DNA of 64,000 bases from JAXMAR01 sp046350295. GTDB lineage: Bacteria; Planctomycetota; Planctomycetia; Gemmatales; Gemmataceae. Made by a program: the position numbers and the translations under genes. The stretch is from contig JAXMAR010000010.1 of assembly GCA_046350295.1 (NCBI GenBank), positions 123,357 to 187,356 of the forward strand. The letters are read 5' to 3'. Position 1 is the stretch's first letter; every line of letters begins with the position of its first letter. Below the pieces are notes generated by a model, which did not search any database, was not told the origin of the DNA, and saw only the letters and a list, made by a program, of their open reading frames with translations. This document shows positions 17,781 to 27,117 of the stretch, piece after piece.

Positions 17781-20347
17781 ATGTCGCCAGTTGACCCGAG
17801 GACGCACGAGTCCGCCAATGCCGCGGGCGCCACGAAATCGCTGGCGCCCCCCTCCGCCACAAGCGGCGCCGCGCCCGACAGCGTTCCCACGGCGCCGTCG
17901 CCCCCGGCCACCGGGCGCTACCATCTCCACGGCGAGATCGCCCGCGGCGGCATGGGCGTTGTGTATCGCGCCAACGATACGGTCCTGGGCCGCGAAGTCG
18001 CGGTGAAAGTGCTGCTGGACAAGTTTGCTCCGGGGTCCGGCGCAGGTCGCCGATTCGTCGACGAGGCTCGGATCACCGGCCAGTTGCAACACCCCGCGAT
18101 CCCGGCTGTCCACGACCTCGGCGTCCTCGCCGGCGGCCGGCCATTTCTCGCGCGATGAAGCTCATCAAGGGCAATACGCTCGACGAAGCTCCTCAAACGC
18201 CGCGCCCGACCCGAACGCCGAACGGGCTCGGTTTCTAGCGGCCTTCGAGCAGGTATGTCAGGCGCTCGCCTACGCTCATGCTCACGATGTCATCCACCGG
18301 GACCTCAAGCCGGCGAACGTGATGGTGGGCGCCTTCGGCGAGGTACAGGTGATGGACTGGGGGCTGGCCAAGGTTCTGCCCGTCCGGACCGGCGCGCGGC
18401 GATCCGGACGAGACCATGCCCGAAACGCACGTGGTCAGCCTGCGCGAATCGGATGGCTCGCAGACGCAGGCCGGAAGCGTGCTCGGCACTCCGGCGTACA
18501 TGCCCTCGGGCAGGCGGTCGGCGCCGTCGGCAAGATGGACGCCCGCTCGGACGTCTTCGGCCTGGGCGCGATCCTGGCCGTCATCTTGACAGGGAAGCCG
18601 CCGTTCCACCACCTCGGCCGAGACGACCCGGTGCGCGCCGCAGGGGGACCTCGCCGAGTGCTTCGCCCGTCTGGACGCCAGCACGGCCGATCCGGAATGG
18701 ATTGCGTTGTGCAAGCGCTGCCTCTCCCCGAAACAGGAAGACCGTCCGGCGAACGCCGGCGTCGTCGCCAGGGCGGTGGCCGACTTGCGCGCCGCGGCCG
18801 AGGAGCGGGCGCGGCAGGCGGAGTTGGATCGGGTGAAAATCGCGGAGAGGTGGAAGCGACGCAAGACGCAGGCGCTCCTGGCGGGCACGCTCCTTCTCCT
18901 GGTCGCGGCCGGCGTGGTTTTCGCCGTCTGGCGCGCTGGTCAACGGCGTGAAGCCGAGGATCAGATGAAGGAGGCCCGGGAGCGGGCGCTCGCCGCGGTC
19001 GAAGCGGGGGACATCACGCGAGCGGCCGCCTTGTTCGGTGAGATGGAGACGCTGGCGCGTGCGGGCCCCGGACTGGAGGGGTATCTCCCCGTGGCGACCG
19101 AGCGGCGCGAGGAGCTCGAGCGCTTTGCCGGGTTCCGCAAGGCGAGCGCCGTCGCGCTGCGCGAAGGGGTACACAACATCCGGTCGCGCGAGCCCACCGA
19201 CCGCGTCCTCGCCAAATGCGAGGAGGCGCTCGGCCTGTACGGTTTCACCGATGCCGCGTTCGACCAGGCCCGGATGCCGACCGGGTCCCTCAAGCCGGAA
19301 TGCCGGGAGGAGATCCTGACGACCGCGCGCGAGCTGCTCGTTCTGGCGGCGATCCGGTTGGCCCTGTTCGAGAAGAAGGACGACGCGGGCAAGGCCGCCA
19401 CGCGCCGCGCTCTCGGCTTGCTCGAGCGGGCGGCGGCCCTCACCGTCACGCTGCCGGACGGGTCCGCCCAGGCCGGCTCAACTGCCGGTGAGCTGATGCT
19501 GCAGATGTTCTGGCGCCGGCGCCTCGAGGAAAACGCGGCCGCGGATGCCGCCGGCGACCGGATGACCGCCCTTGTCAAGGCGGACGGCGGCCTGAAGCTG
19601 GCGCGGGACCATTACCTGTTCGGCAGCGTTAGCTTGCAAATCTTGAAGAAGCCGAAGGCGGCGCTCACCTCGTACCAGCAGGCGCTGAAACGGGAGCCAA
19701 ACCATTACGGGGCATTGTTCGGCACATTCCTGTGCTGCTCCGAGCTCAAGGACCCGCGCGGACAGATAGCCGCCCTCACGGCGTGCCTGGCCCTCCGCCC
19801 CGCGGAGCCTGAGCTTCACTATTTGCGCGGCATGGTCCACTTCGAGCTGAAAATGTACGACGAGGCCTACCACGACTTCGACGGCGCCGTCCTGCAGAAT
19901 CCGAAGTACGCCGTCGGCTACTTCTATCGCGGGCGCATGCAGGTCGTGAAGAAAAAGTGGGCGGAGGCCGAAGCGGACTTCAACCGCGCGGTGGATCTGG
20001 ACGCCAAGCTCCTCCACGCGCTGGCCTGGCGCGCCGTGGCGCGGGCGAAGACGGGCCGGCCGCGCGAGGCTGCCGTTGACGCGGACCGGGCGGCGGGAAC
20101 CGAGCCGACCGATCGCGGGATTCTTTTTCTCGCCGCGCGGGCGTACGCCCAGGCCGTCGCCGCGGAGAAGGACGCTACGCTCAAGGATCGCTACGGCGCG
20201 GCGTGCGTCGGGTATCTGCGCCGCGCCCTGGAAGCGGGCTTCACGGACACCGATCGGCTCGCGCCCGGCGGCGAATTCGACCCGGTCCGTAGCCGGACCG
20301 ACTTTCGTGAACTGCTGGCGGCCCTGCCTGCGACCAAGCCGGGATGA
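17781..20347 (+). pseudogene. Ser/Thr protein kinase-TPR gene with frameshifts in the kinase domain
   Basis: The 5' part (ATG 17781) encodes an intact kinase N-lobe (IARGGMGVVYRANDTVLG, VAVKVLLDKF) and then hits a stop at 18156. The expected MKLIKG, the catalytic loop HRDLKPANVM and VMDWGLAK continue in other frames. GTPAYMP sits in one frame and KMDARSDVFGLGAIL in the next. A final shift near 18650 enters the frame of the 3' half, which has a membrane helix (LLAGTLLLLVAAGVVFAVW) and TPR repeats up to 20347. At least four or five indels fall within 18150-18670. Repaired, the protein would be about 850 residues. Either the kinase is dead or the consensus is wrong here. Confidence 0.8.
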
Positions 20348-20368
20348 GCTGTGTTTCAAGGCCACGTT

Positions 20369-21538
20369 TCAGCCGGCGCCGCAGAATCCGAGCGCCGTCA
20401 GCGCATACACTTTCGCGACGCGCACCAAATCTTCGATCGATACCCATTCCTCCAGCGTGTGCGCCCCGCCCGCCTTCGGCCCATGCGTGATGGCCGGGAC
20501 ATCGGCGAGCGCCCAGAAGCTGTTGCCGTCGTCGCAGAAGGGCTTGGCGCCGAGCGGCAGCGGTTTGCCGGCGGTCGCTTCGTACGCCTTCTGAAAGATG
20601 GCGACGAACGGATGGCCAGGATCCAAGAGAAAGGCGTCGCGCATCAGGTGGAACTCGCAGTCGATGGTCGCGCCGGTCGCCTGAGCGACTTCAGCGGCCG
20701 CTGCCAAAAACTGTTCCTCGACCGCCGTCCGCTGCGTGCCCGGCAGCCAGCGGCGCGTCCCTTCCAGCCGGCATTCCTGCGGATACTGATTGAAGATCTC
20801 GCCGCTGTGGATCTGGCCGATGAACAGGCTTTCGGGACCGGCCCGCTCGTCCCGCTTGCTCGATATCTTCCGGTCCAGCTCCAATAGACGCGTCACCAGC
20901 CGGGCGCCCGTCTCGATGACGTCAGGCTCGGCGGGCCGCATGACCTCGTGCACCGGCGCTCCGGGACGATGCACCCGCGCTTTCCATGTGAGGCCGCCCC
21001 GGCCGATGACGGGTAACACCGCGTGCAGGTACTCAGGAATGAGGACGGCGTCTCCATGGATGCCCTCCCGGATCATCTGGTTGAGCTGGCTGCCGTCCCC
21101 CCAGGGGGTCTCGTGCAGGTCGTGCGCGGTGAGAAGGACGGCGCCCGCTTCCAGTGCGCCGGCGTCGCGCAGGGCCCGCATCGCCTCGAACGCCGCCGCC
21201 GTCCCGGCCTTCATGTCCGCCGAACCGCTGCCACGCAGCAGGTCCCCTTCCATGCGCGGCGGCACGAACGGCAAATGGACGGTGTCGAGATGCCCATTGA
21301 ACTGGATCGTCTTGCCCGGCTTCTTGGCATCGACCCGCGCGACCACGGCCGGCGCCTTGGGATGCCCCGCCGCCGGACGCTCGACCTTGAAGGCGTCCGC
21401 CTCGAGCATCTCCGTGAGGCAATCGAGCGCGGGCCGAGCCTCGCCGGTTTTGCTCGGCGCCGCGACAAGACGTGTCGCGGCGTCGAGGAGACGGTCGCGG
21501 TTGACGGCGGCTAGGACACGGCTGCTCAACGGTGACAT
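20369..21538 (-). CDS. M20 family metallopeptidase (ArgE/DapE/acetylornithine deacetylase-like)
   Basis: This is a 389-residue protein from ATG at 21538. Metal-binding motifs of the M20 family are visible: GHLDTVH, GSADMKAG, the acidic DLHETPWGDG region, and a late His in GGAHTLEEW. The dimerisation-domain pattern GGLTWKARVHRPGAPVH is also present. The family cuts amide bonds of N-acyl amino acids or small peptides with two zinc ions. The exact substrate is not evident. It begins 13 bases after the stop of the PIN gene and may be the last gene of a minus-strand operon. Confidence 0.88.
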   Translation of the reverse strand: MSPLSSRVLAAVNRDRLLDAATRLVAAPSKTGEARPALDCLTEMLEADAFKVERPAAGHPKAPAVVARVDAKKPGKTIQFNGHLDTVHLPFVPPRMEGDLLRGSGSADMKAGTAAAFEAMRALRDAGALEAGAVLLTAHDLHETPWGDGSQLNQMIREGIHGDAVLIPEYLHAVLPVIGRGGLTWKARVHRPGAPVHEVMRPAEPDVIETGARLVTRLLELDRKISSKRDERAGPESLFIGQIHSGEIFNQYPQECRLEGTRRWLPGTQRTAVEEQFLAAAAEVAQATGATIDCEFHLMRDAFLLDPGHPFVAIFQKAYEATAGKPLPLGAKPFCDDGNSFWALADVPAITHGPKAGGAHTLEEWVSIEDLVRVAKVYALTALGFCGAG

Positions 21539-21551
21539 CGGCGCTTCTCGT

Positions 21552-22025
21552 TCAGGAAGATGACGCGCCCTCGTCGGTCTTGGGCGAAACCACGCTAAGG
21601 AATTGGACAGGATCAAGAATCGTGAAACCTGGATAGTCGCGCCGGAAATCGACGTCGTGCATCAGGTCCAGCAGATCCTTGTCACGGCTGACGAGATACG
21701 GAACACGCGACGCCAACGCAAGATCCACGTAAATTGCGTCATCCGGGTCGCGCGGCAAGGAGAAGACAGAAGGAACAATATCGACAACTTCGGCAAGCTC
21801 CCCGATACGCTGCAGAAACTGATCGACTCGCTCGTCGGTTAGATGCGGAAACCTGGCGCGGAGCTTTTTCTGGGACAATGTCTCCCGGACTTCCGCGAAG
21901 ACAGCCGAACTCGCGAAGACCTTTACCTCTCTCTTTTCGACCAGCGCAAGGCAAGAGGCGGCCGGCCCTTGATGGTTGATCGCGGCTTGGACGTACACCA
22001 CGCAATCGAAGACCGCGAGGTTCAT
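21552..22025 (-). CDS. PIN-domain ribonuclease toxin (COG1569-like)
   Basis: This is a 157-residue protein with the PIN acidic residues: D in LAVFDCVVYVQA, E in AVFAEVRETL, DD in RDPDDAIYVDLAL and D in VSRDKDLLDL. The layout matches the COG1569 group of putative toxin PIN proteins, which cleave RNA. Its start overlaps the stop of the upstream antitoxin by four bases (ATGA), typical of toxin-antitoxin operons. It would be held inactive by that antitoxin, and the pair probably represses its own promoter. Confidence 0.85.
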   Translation of the reverse strand: MNLAVFDCVVYVQAAINHQGPAASCLALVEKREVKVFASSAVFAEVRETLSQKKLRARFPHLTDERVDQFLQRIGELAEVVDIVPSVFSLPRDPDDAIYVDLALASRVPYLVSRDKDLLDLMHDVDFRRDYPGFTILDPVQFLSVVSPKTDEGASSS

Positions 22026-22285
22026 GAGGCCTTTCCGGTTTTCCGTGCCGCACGCGCTTGTCGGAGCGATTCCTTGGTCAGGATGTCGAGTTCGTCGTCG
22101 GTCATCCCGCTCTTCAGAAAATCTTCGTGCACGGGAGCCATGATGTCCCGAAATGACCGCCCCGCGGCCGCGAGCTTCACCTCAACCGCCTCACGCACCC
22201 AGGTCTCCACGTCCTTGCCACTCGCCGTGGCCTGGGCCTGGAGTTTCTCCATCGTGGCCGGTGGCAGGTTGATCGTGATGGTCAT
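22022..22285 (-). CDS. Ribbon-helix-helix antitoxin for the adjacent PIN toxin
   Basis: This is an 87-residue protein from ATG at 22285. The N-terminus MTITINLPPATMEKLQAQA is a ribbon-helix-helix DNA-binding motif, followed by a helical tail (TDDELDILTKESLRQARAARKTGKAS) that would bind the toxin. A GTG start nine codons upstream is possible but less likely. It overlaps the toxin start by four bases. The set sits between an Imm1-like gene and an M20 peptidase gene on the same strand. Confidence 0.8.
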   Translation of the reverse strand: MTITINLPPATMEKLQAQATASGKDVETWVREAVEVKLAAAGRSFRDIMAPVHEDFLKSGMTDDELDILTKESLRQARAARKTGKAS

Positions 22286-22308
22286 GGAACAGCCCTCGTG
22301 CGATAACG

Positions 22309-22767
22309 TCACGAATCAAGATACCATGGGGCGCCGCCTTCATGCCATCTCACCCAGTCAATCCAATCCGGTAGCTCCGCCGCTCGAAAAAAATGGGTCA
22401 AGACCCGGATCGCTGTACTTACCGGCATCAGGGCGTCTGCGGGCAATCGAATCGTCTCCCCTTCCATGCTGAAGTATGCCTCTTTGTCCGTGCAGGCTTG
22501 CTGTGGCCTGCCCATCAGGGGCATTTCGACCGTTGGGCTCCCGCAAAAATCCACGCCTGCGAATGGTCCTCCAATTGCAATGCTCATATGGGAGCCGTTG
22601 GGAGACTGCAAGACCGCGACGCGCGCATCGAGTTTCGCGAGCGATTCCAACACTTTGCGCAGTTGCTCTTCGGACATGATAGGAACGACGTCCGACGACC
22701 GCATAATGTCAGAGGGGTCATGATAGTCGGTCAAGACCCAACCACGGCGTGTCTCTGAAGCCTCCAT
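22309..22767 (-). CDS. Imm1 family immunity-like protein
   Basis: This is a 152-residue protein. ATG at 22767 overlaps the stop of the upstream MFS gene (TGATG), which supports this start by translational coupling. The sequence resembles Imm1 immunity proteins: a strand with SPNGSHMSIAIGGPFAGVDF, a strand with EGETIRLPADALMPVSTAIRVL, and the terminal PDWIDWVRW, which is characteristic. Imm1 proteins neutralise polymorphic toxins, often deaminases or nucleases. No toxin gene is nearby, so it is either an orphan immunity gene or a domesticated regulator. Assignment is by eye. Confidence 0.65.
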   Translation of the reverse strand: MEASETRRGWVLTDYHDPSDIMRSSDVVPIMSEEQLRKVLESLAKLDARVAVLQSPNGSHMSIAIGGPFAGVDFCGSPTVEMPLMGRPQQACTDKEAYFSMEGETIRLPADALMPVSTAIRVLTHFFRAAELPDWIDWVRWHEGGAPWYLDS

Positions 22768-24041
22768 CACTCCCTCACGAGCCGTTGTCTGCAATCAATG
22801 AACAACCACGTCAGCCCCGCAAGCAAGCACATGATCGCGACGCCGCTCAAGAGCCCCTCCCAGCCGTACGCCTGCTTCAGTCCGCCCAGGATCGGCCCGG
22901 CCGCGAAGCCGCCGATGGCGCCGAAGGTGTTGACGAGGCCGAAAAGGGTGGCGGCGCCGGGGCCGCCCATGTCGGTGATGGCGCCCCATTGCGTGGACAG
23001 GCCCCAATTACCAAAGATACGGGCGGCGCAGAGGATGGTCATCGCGCTGGGGCCGTCGGGCGCCTGAATGCACCAGAGGACGAAGAGGCCCTGCATCGTC
23101 TTGCCGGCCAGGGCGATACCGCTGCGCGACCAGCGGCGCTTGCCCGTGCGGCGGATCAGGTAATCGTTGAGCAGGCCGCCGAGGATGCCGCCGATGGCGC
23201 CGCCGATCAAGGGCAGGGGCGTGAACAGGCCCATGTCGGTTTTGCTCATGCCGTGGCCTTCGACAAGGAAGGTCGGGATCCAGTAGACGTAGAGCTGGTC
23301 CTGAAAGGTGCTGACAAAGGAGTAGGCGCAGAGCATCGCCAGGCTGAGCGGCGCGGCGGCCGGCGTCAGGCGCGGCACGCCGACGGGAGAGGCATCGTCA
23401 TCGTCGAGCAGGCTCCGTTCGGCGGCGTTGCACCAGGGATGCTCGCGCGGCCGATTGCGGAGGAAGACCCAGAGCAGGAGCGCGAGCATGGCGCCGGGGA
23501 TGAGCAGCAGCGACAGGGCGTCTTGCCAGGACAGCTCCCAATAGCCCATGAGAAAGGTGGCGACGATGATCGGAGACGCCGCGGCGCCAAGGCGGCCCCA
23601 GGCGGTCACCGTCCCTTGAACCGAAGTGCGGATCGAGAGGGGGAACCAGGTCCGCGTCATCTTGCTCAAGACCGGATAGGCGCCCGCCTGCGTCAGACCG
23701 AATACGACCCGGATCGAGGCGAGCGCCCAGACCCCGGCCACCCACGCGACCGCCACCGCCGCCACGCTCCAGGCGAGAACCGTGGCGGACAGAATCAGCC
23801 GCGCCCCGAACACGTCGCCCAGCATGCCGGCGGGAAGCTGTCCGAAGGCGTAGCTGCCCTGGAAGGCTGAATCGAGCCAGCCGATCTCGACGTCGCTGAT
23901 CTCGGGATGCTGCTCGCGAAAGAAGGGCTTGATGACACCCCAGGAATAGCGGTGCAGATAGAGGAGCCAGCTGGCGGCGCAGGCGAGGACGAAGATGACC
24001 CAGCGAACACGCGTCGGGGAGGCAGCCGCGGGCTCGGCCAT
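22767..24041 (-). CDS. MFS transporter (anion:cation symporter-like)
   Basis: This is a 424-residue integral membrane protein with about twelve hydrophobic helices. It starts at ATG 24041 with AAGGAG upstream. The loop between helices 2 and 3 reads GQLPAGMLGDVFGARLI, close to the MFS motif G...D..G.R. The order of helices and the HRYSWGV motif in helix 1 suggest the ACS-type (hexuronate/phthalate-like) subgroup, which imports organic anions with protons. The substrate is not known. It lies 19 bases after the TatA-like gene and is coupled to the Imm1-like gene. Confidence 0.85.
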   Translation of the reverse strand: MAEPAAASPTRVRWVIFVLACAASWLLYLHRYSWGVIKPFFREQHPEISDVEIGWLDSAFQGSYAFGQLPAGMLGDVFGARLILSATVLAWSVAAVAVAWVAGVWALASIRVVFGLTQAGAYPVLSKMTRTWFPLSIRTSVQGTVTAWGRLGAAASPIIVATFLMGYWELSWQDALSLLLIPGAMLALLLWVFLRNRPREHPWCNAAERSLLDDDDASPVGVPRLTPAAAPLSLAMLCAYSFVSTFQDQLYVYWIPTFLVEGHGMSKTDMGLFTPLPLIGGAIGGILGGLLNDYLIRRTGKRRWSRSGIALAGKTMQGLFVLWCIQAPDGPSAMTILCAARIFGNWGLSTQWGAITDMGGPGAATLFGLVNTFGAIGGFAAGPILGGLKQAYGWEGLLSGVAIMCLLAGLTWLFIDCRQRLVRE

Positions 24042-24060
24042 CGTCTCTCCTTCGCTGGTC

Positions 24061-24375
24061 CTACTTCGCTTGAGTCACGGGCGGCTCTTCGAACTTCACG
24101 CCGGCGGCCGCCACGCGCTTCGGCGGCCGGGCCGGCTCGATGGCCGTGGTCGCCGGGCCGGTCGCCGGGCTCGACGGCTTGTCCTCGGCCAGGAACGACC
24201 GCTTCACTTCGACACCCCGTCCTGCATGCCGCTCAGGCCCTTTTTGAAGTCCACGGAACATCTTGCCGAACGACCGGCTCATCTCCGGCAGCCGTTTGCC
24301 GAACAACAACACGCCGAGCACGGCGACGACCGCAAGTTCCGCGGTACCGAGACCGAAAAACGCGAACACCGTCAT
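24061..24375 (-). CDS. tatA: TatA/TatE-like twin-arginine translocase protein with compensated frameshift
   Basis: This protein of about 104 residues has the N-terminal membrane helix of TatA (FFGLGTAELAVVAVLGVLLFG) and the hinge GKRLPEMSRSFGKMF. TatA then normally has an amphipathic helix with FKKGL. Here that sequence appears only in a neighbouring frame (DFKKGLSGMQDGVSK, about 24215-24260), while the open frame reads RGLQKGPERHAGRGVEVK. Both frames rejoin at RSFLAEDK. So a pair of opposite indels seems to have scrambled about 15 residues. TatA forms the pore for export of folded proteins; no tatC is nearby. Confidence 0.75.
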   Translation of the reverse strand: MTVFAFFGLGTAELAVVAVLGVLLFGKRLPEMSRSFGKMFRGLQKGPERHAGRGVEVKRSFLAEDKPSSPATGPATTAIEPARPPKRVAAAGVKFEEPPVTQAK

Positions 24376-24521
24376 CACAGAACCTCACGAAAACGGGACA
24401 AATCGCTGTCTGCGGTATCCAAGGGCAAGATAGCGATCTGACAAAGTTGTAAGCGAGCAGGCGGGGCCATCCTCCTTCAAATATAAGCGACAGCCGTCCG
24501 AGGCACAACGCGCAACAAGAA

Positions 24522-24545
24522 GGCCCGGCGCCATAGCGCCGGGCC
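24522..24545 (-). terminator. Hairpin after the HSSS-repeat gene
   Basis: A perfect 10-base stem (GGCCCGGCGC / GCGCCGGGCC) with a four-base loop lies 27 bases downstream of the minus-strand gene that ends at 24572. On the minus strand it is followed by TTCTTGTTG, a weak T-tract. An intrinsic terminator is likely, though a simple palindrome cannot be excluded. Confidence 0.55.
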
Positions 24546-24571
24546 CTCTCTCGCGTGCATTGTCTTCCCGG

Positions 24572-25084
24572 TTAGCGAACCATCGGGGTTCCGGTCATCG
24601 GAGCGGCGCCGTCGATGGGGGCCGGGGGCGTGCCGCCGGTCGGCAGCGGAGGCATTCCACCGGTCGGGAGGGGCGGCATTCCACCCGTCGGCAGCGGGGG
24701 CAGGCCGCCCGCCGGAAGGGTCGCGCCGGGGAGACCAGGAAGCGTCGCGCCCGCGACGGGCAGGCCACCGGTCACCGGAACGAGGCCGGCGTCGGTCAAC
24801 ACGTAGTAGCAAGTCGCGCCCGGATACCAGTACAAGTCGCAGCCGCACGCGTCATAGTAGAACCGGTAGCAGCCCCGGCCGCGAATGTTGCAGTAATCGA
24901 ACCGGAAGCTGCGGCCGTGGATGTTGTGCAGGAACGACGACCGATGCGAGCTCGAATGGAAACTCGAATGCGAGCTGGAATGCGAGCTGGAATGCGACGA
25001 CGAACCTCGGCTGCCTTTGGCCTCGCTCGTGGCCGGGATGAGACCGAAACCGCACAGCAGAGCGACCGCGATGATCTTACGCAT
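24572..25084 (-). CDS. Secreted Ser/His-rich and Pro/Gly-rich repeat protein
   Basis: This is a 170-residue protein from ATG at 25084. The signal peptide is MRKIIAVALLCGFGLIPATSEA. Next comes a low-complexity segment built on HSSS units, then a short Tyr/Cys-rich core (DYCNIRGRGCYRFYYDACGC). A C-terminal tail contains a repeated LPTGGMPP octapeptide-like unit. No known domain is visible. The cysteine-rich core could be disulfide-bonded and the rest flexible; a cell-surface role is inference. Confidence 0.7.
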   Translation of the reverse strand: MRKIIAVALLCGFGLIPATSEAKGSRGSSSHSSSHSSSHSSFHSSSHRSSFLHNIHGRSFRFDYCNIRGRGCYRFYYDACGCDLYWYPGATCYYVLTDAGLVPVTGGLPVAGATLPGLPGATLPAGGLPPLPTGGMPPLPTGGMPPLPTGGTPPAPIDGAAPMTGTPMVR

Positions 25085-25256
25085 GGCTTTGATTCCTTGA
25101 TTGGGTGTTTCTTGTTGTTTGGGCCGACTGATTTGGCCGACCCTTTGTCGACCCTCGTTTGCCCTTACACTCACCCATTGGCGGCCGCCCTGCGGTTGTG
25201 ACAAACGACTTGCCTTCGGTCGGCGCGAGCTGCGTTTCAAGTGGCATGCCCGTTTC

Positions 25257-25276
25257 GGGTGGCACGCGTGCCACCC
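25257..25276. repeat. Perfect 20-base palindrome upstream of comM
   Basis: GGGTGGCACGCGTGCCACCC is its own reverse complement. It lies about 75 bases before the comM start codon. The half-site GTGGCACGC is also the outer end of the 32-base inverted repeat at 47508, so it may belong to the same dispersed family. Operator function is possible but unsupported. Confidence 0.6.
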
Positions 25277-25350
25277 TTGACCCGCCGAAACTGCCGCGAC
25301 TTCCGCCCAACCTGTTCCCAGGCGTTCCGGGACACGCTATCATTGGCCCC

Positions 25351-26885
25351 ATGCTCGCCAAGCTCAACACCTTCGCTCTCCTCGGCATCGATGCCGTGCC
25401 TGTCGAGGTCGAGGTCGACGCCTCCGCCGGCCTGCCCAAGACCGTCCTCGTCGGCCTCCCCGAACTGGCCGTCAAGGAGAGCATCCATCGCATCGAACGC
25501 GCCCTCGCCAACCTCGGTTACGACCGCCCCTCCGGCCGCACCGTCATCAACCTCGCTCCGGCCGACCTCAAGAAAGACGCCAGCGCCTTCGATCTCCCCA
25601 TCGCCATGGGGCTCCTCGCCGCCACCGGCCAGCTCCTCCCCGAGCAGGTCAAGGAGTTCGGCATCGTCGGCGAGTTGGCCCTCGACGGCTCCATCCGCCC
25701 TGTCAAGGGCGCCCTCTCCATCGCCATGACCGCCGTCCAACGGGGCGTCACCAGGCTGCTCGTGCCGACCACCAACGCGAAGGAAGCCGCCGTGGTCGAC
25801 GGCGTGGAAGTCTACGCCGTCGACGGCCTCGCCCAGGCGGTCGGCATCCTTTCCGGCCAGCTCCAGCTCGAGCCGATCGCCTGCGACCTCGACGCGCTCT
25901 TCTCCCGGCTCGGCTCCTACGACGTCGACTTCGCCGATGTGCGCGGCCAGGAGTTCGCCAAGCGCGCCCTCGTCGTCGCCGCCGCCGGCAGCCACAATCT
26001 GATCATGATCGGCAGCCCCGGCACCGGCAAATCGATGCTGGCCCAGCGCTGCCGACGATCCTGCCGCCGCTCACGCTTCCGGAGAGTTTGGAGACGACGC
26101 GCATCTACAGCGCGCTCGGCCGCCTCAAGCCCGACCAGCCGCTGCTCGCGACGCGCCCCTTCCGCTCGCCGCACCACACGATCTCGGACGCCGGCATGGC
26201 GGGCGGCGGCAGCATCCCAACCCCCGGCGAAATCTCGCTGGCCCATCATGGCGTTCTCTTCCTCGATGAGCTGCCCGAGTTCAGCCGCGGCAGCCTCGAG
26301 GTGCTGCGCCAGCCGCTCGAGACCGGCAACGTCACCATCTCGCGCGCCCTCAACTCGACGACGTTCCCCGCCAGCTTCATGCTCGTCGCCGCCATGAATC
26401 CCTGTCCGTGCGGCTACATGGGGGACCCGCGCCACGCCTGCAAGTGCAACCCGATCCAGATCGAACGCTACATGGGCCGGATCAGCGGCCCCCTCCTGGA
26501 CCGCATTGATCTGCACATCGAGGTGCCATCGGTGCCGTTTCAGGAACTGTCGGCGCGGGCGGAGGGAACCTCGAGCGCGACGATGCGCGATCAGGTAAAC
26601 GCGGCCCGGGCGATCCAGAAAGACCGCTTCAAGGGAGAGACGGCCCGCTTGAACGCCCGGATGACGAGCCGGGCGATCCGCAAGCACTGCGTCCTCGACG
26701 AGGCGGGCAAGAACCTGCTGCAAAAGGCGATGGACAGCCTGGGGCTATCGGCGCGAGCGCATGACCGAATCCTGCGCATGGCGCGCACGATCGCCGATCT
26801 GGAGGGGGCGTCGACCATCAAGGAGGCGCATCTGAGCGAGGCGATCAACTATCGGAGCCTCGATCGGAAGCTGTGGCGGAAGTGA
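25351..26885 (+). pseudogene. comM: ComM/YifB family Mg-chelatase-like AAA+ ATPase, one frameshift
   Basis: The N-terminal part from ATG 25351 shows the YifB-type domain (VDASAGLPKTVLVGLPELAV, INLAPADLKKD) and the Walker A motif GSPGTGKS. Directly after it, near 26050, one base is missing. The next frame carries on with METTRIYSALGRL, FRSPHHTISDAGMAGGG, LFLDELPEF (Walker B), the Cys-rich AMNPCPCGYMGDP segment and the C-terminal domain to 26885. Joined, the protein is about 511 residues, the normal length. ComM acts as a branch-migration helicase in natural transformation. A single lost base in an otherwise perfect gene suggests recent inactivation or consensus error. Confidence 0.88.
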
Positions 26886-27117
26886 CCGCCCGCCCCGCGA
26901 AGCCGTTGCGTGCGTCTGCATCCGCCGCCTGTGCGGTTCCGGGGCGCTGCCGTCCGGCGCCCTCATTTGCACTCCGCGAGAATCACGGCGATTTCGGGCT
27001 GGCAAGCGAGGAGAAACGGGCGGCGCGGCGTTTGCATCGCTCATACATCACTTTCGCGATGTGCTGACTTCAGGGCTTCACTTTCACCCAGGGGGATACT
27101 CCAGCGGGAGACTTATC

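Noticed and set aside
18150..18670. Programmed ribosomal frameshifting in the second kinase gene
   Set aside because: Several shifts in both directions are needed and there is no slippery heptamer with a following pseudoknot at the junctions; error or decay explains it better.
21552..24375. Defence island
   Set aside because: Only a TA pair and an Imm1-like gene are present; no restriction, CBASS, retron or cas component was seen.
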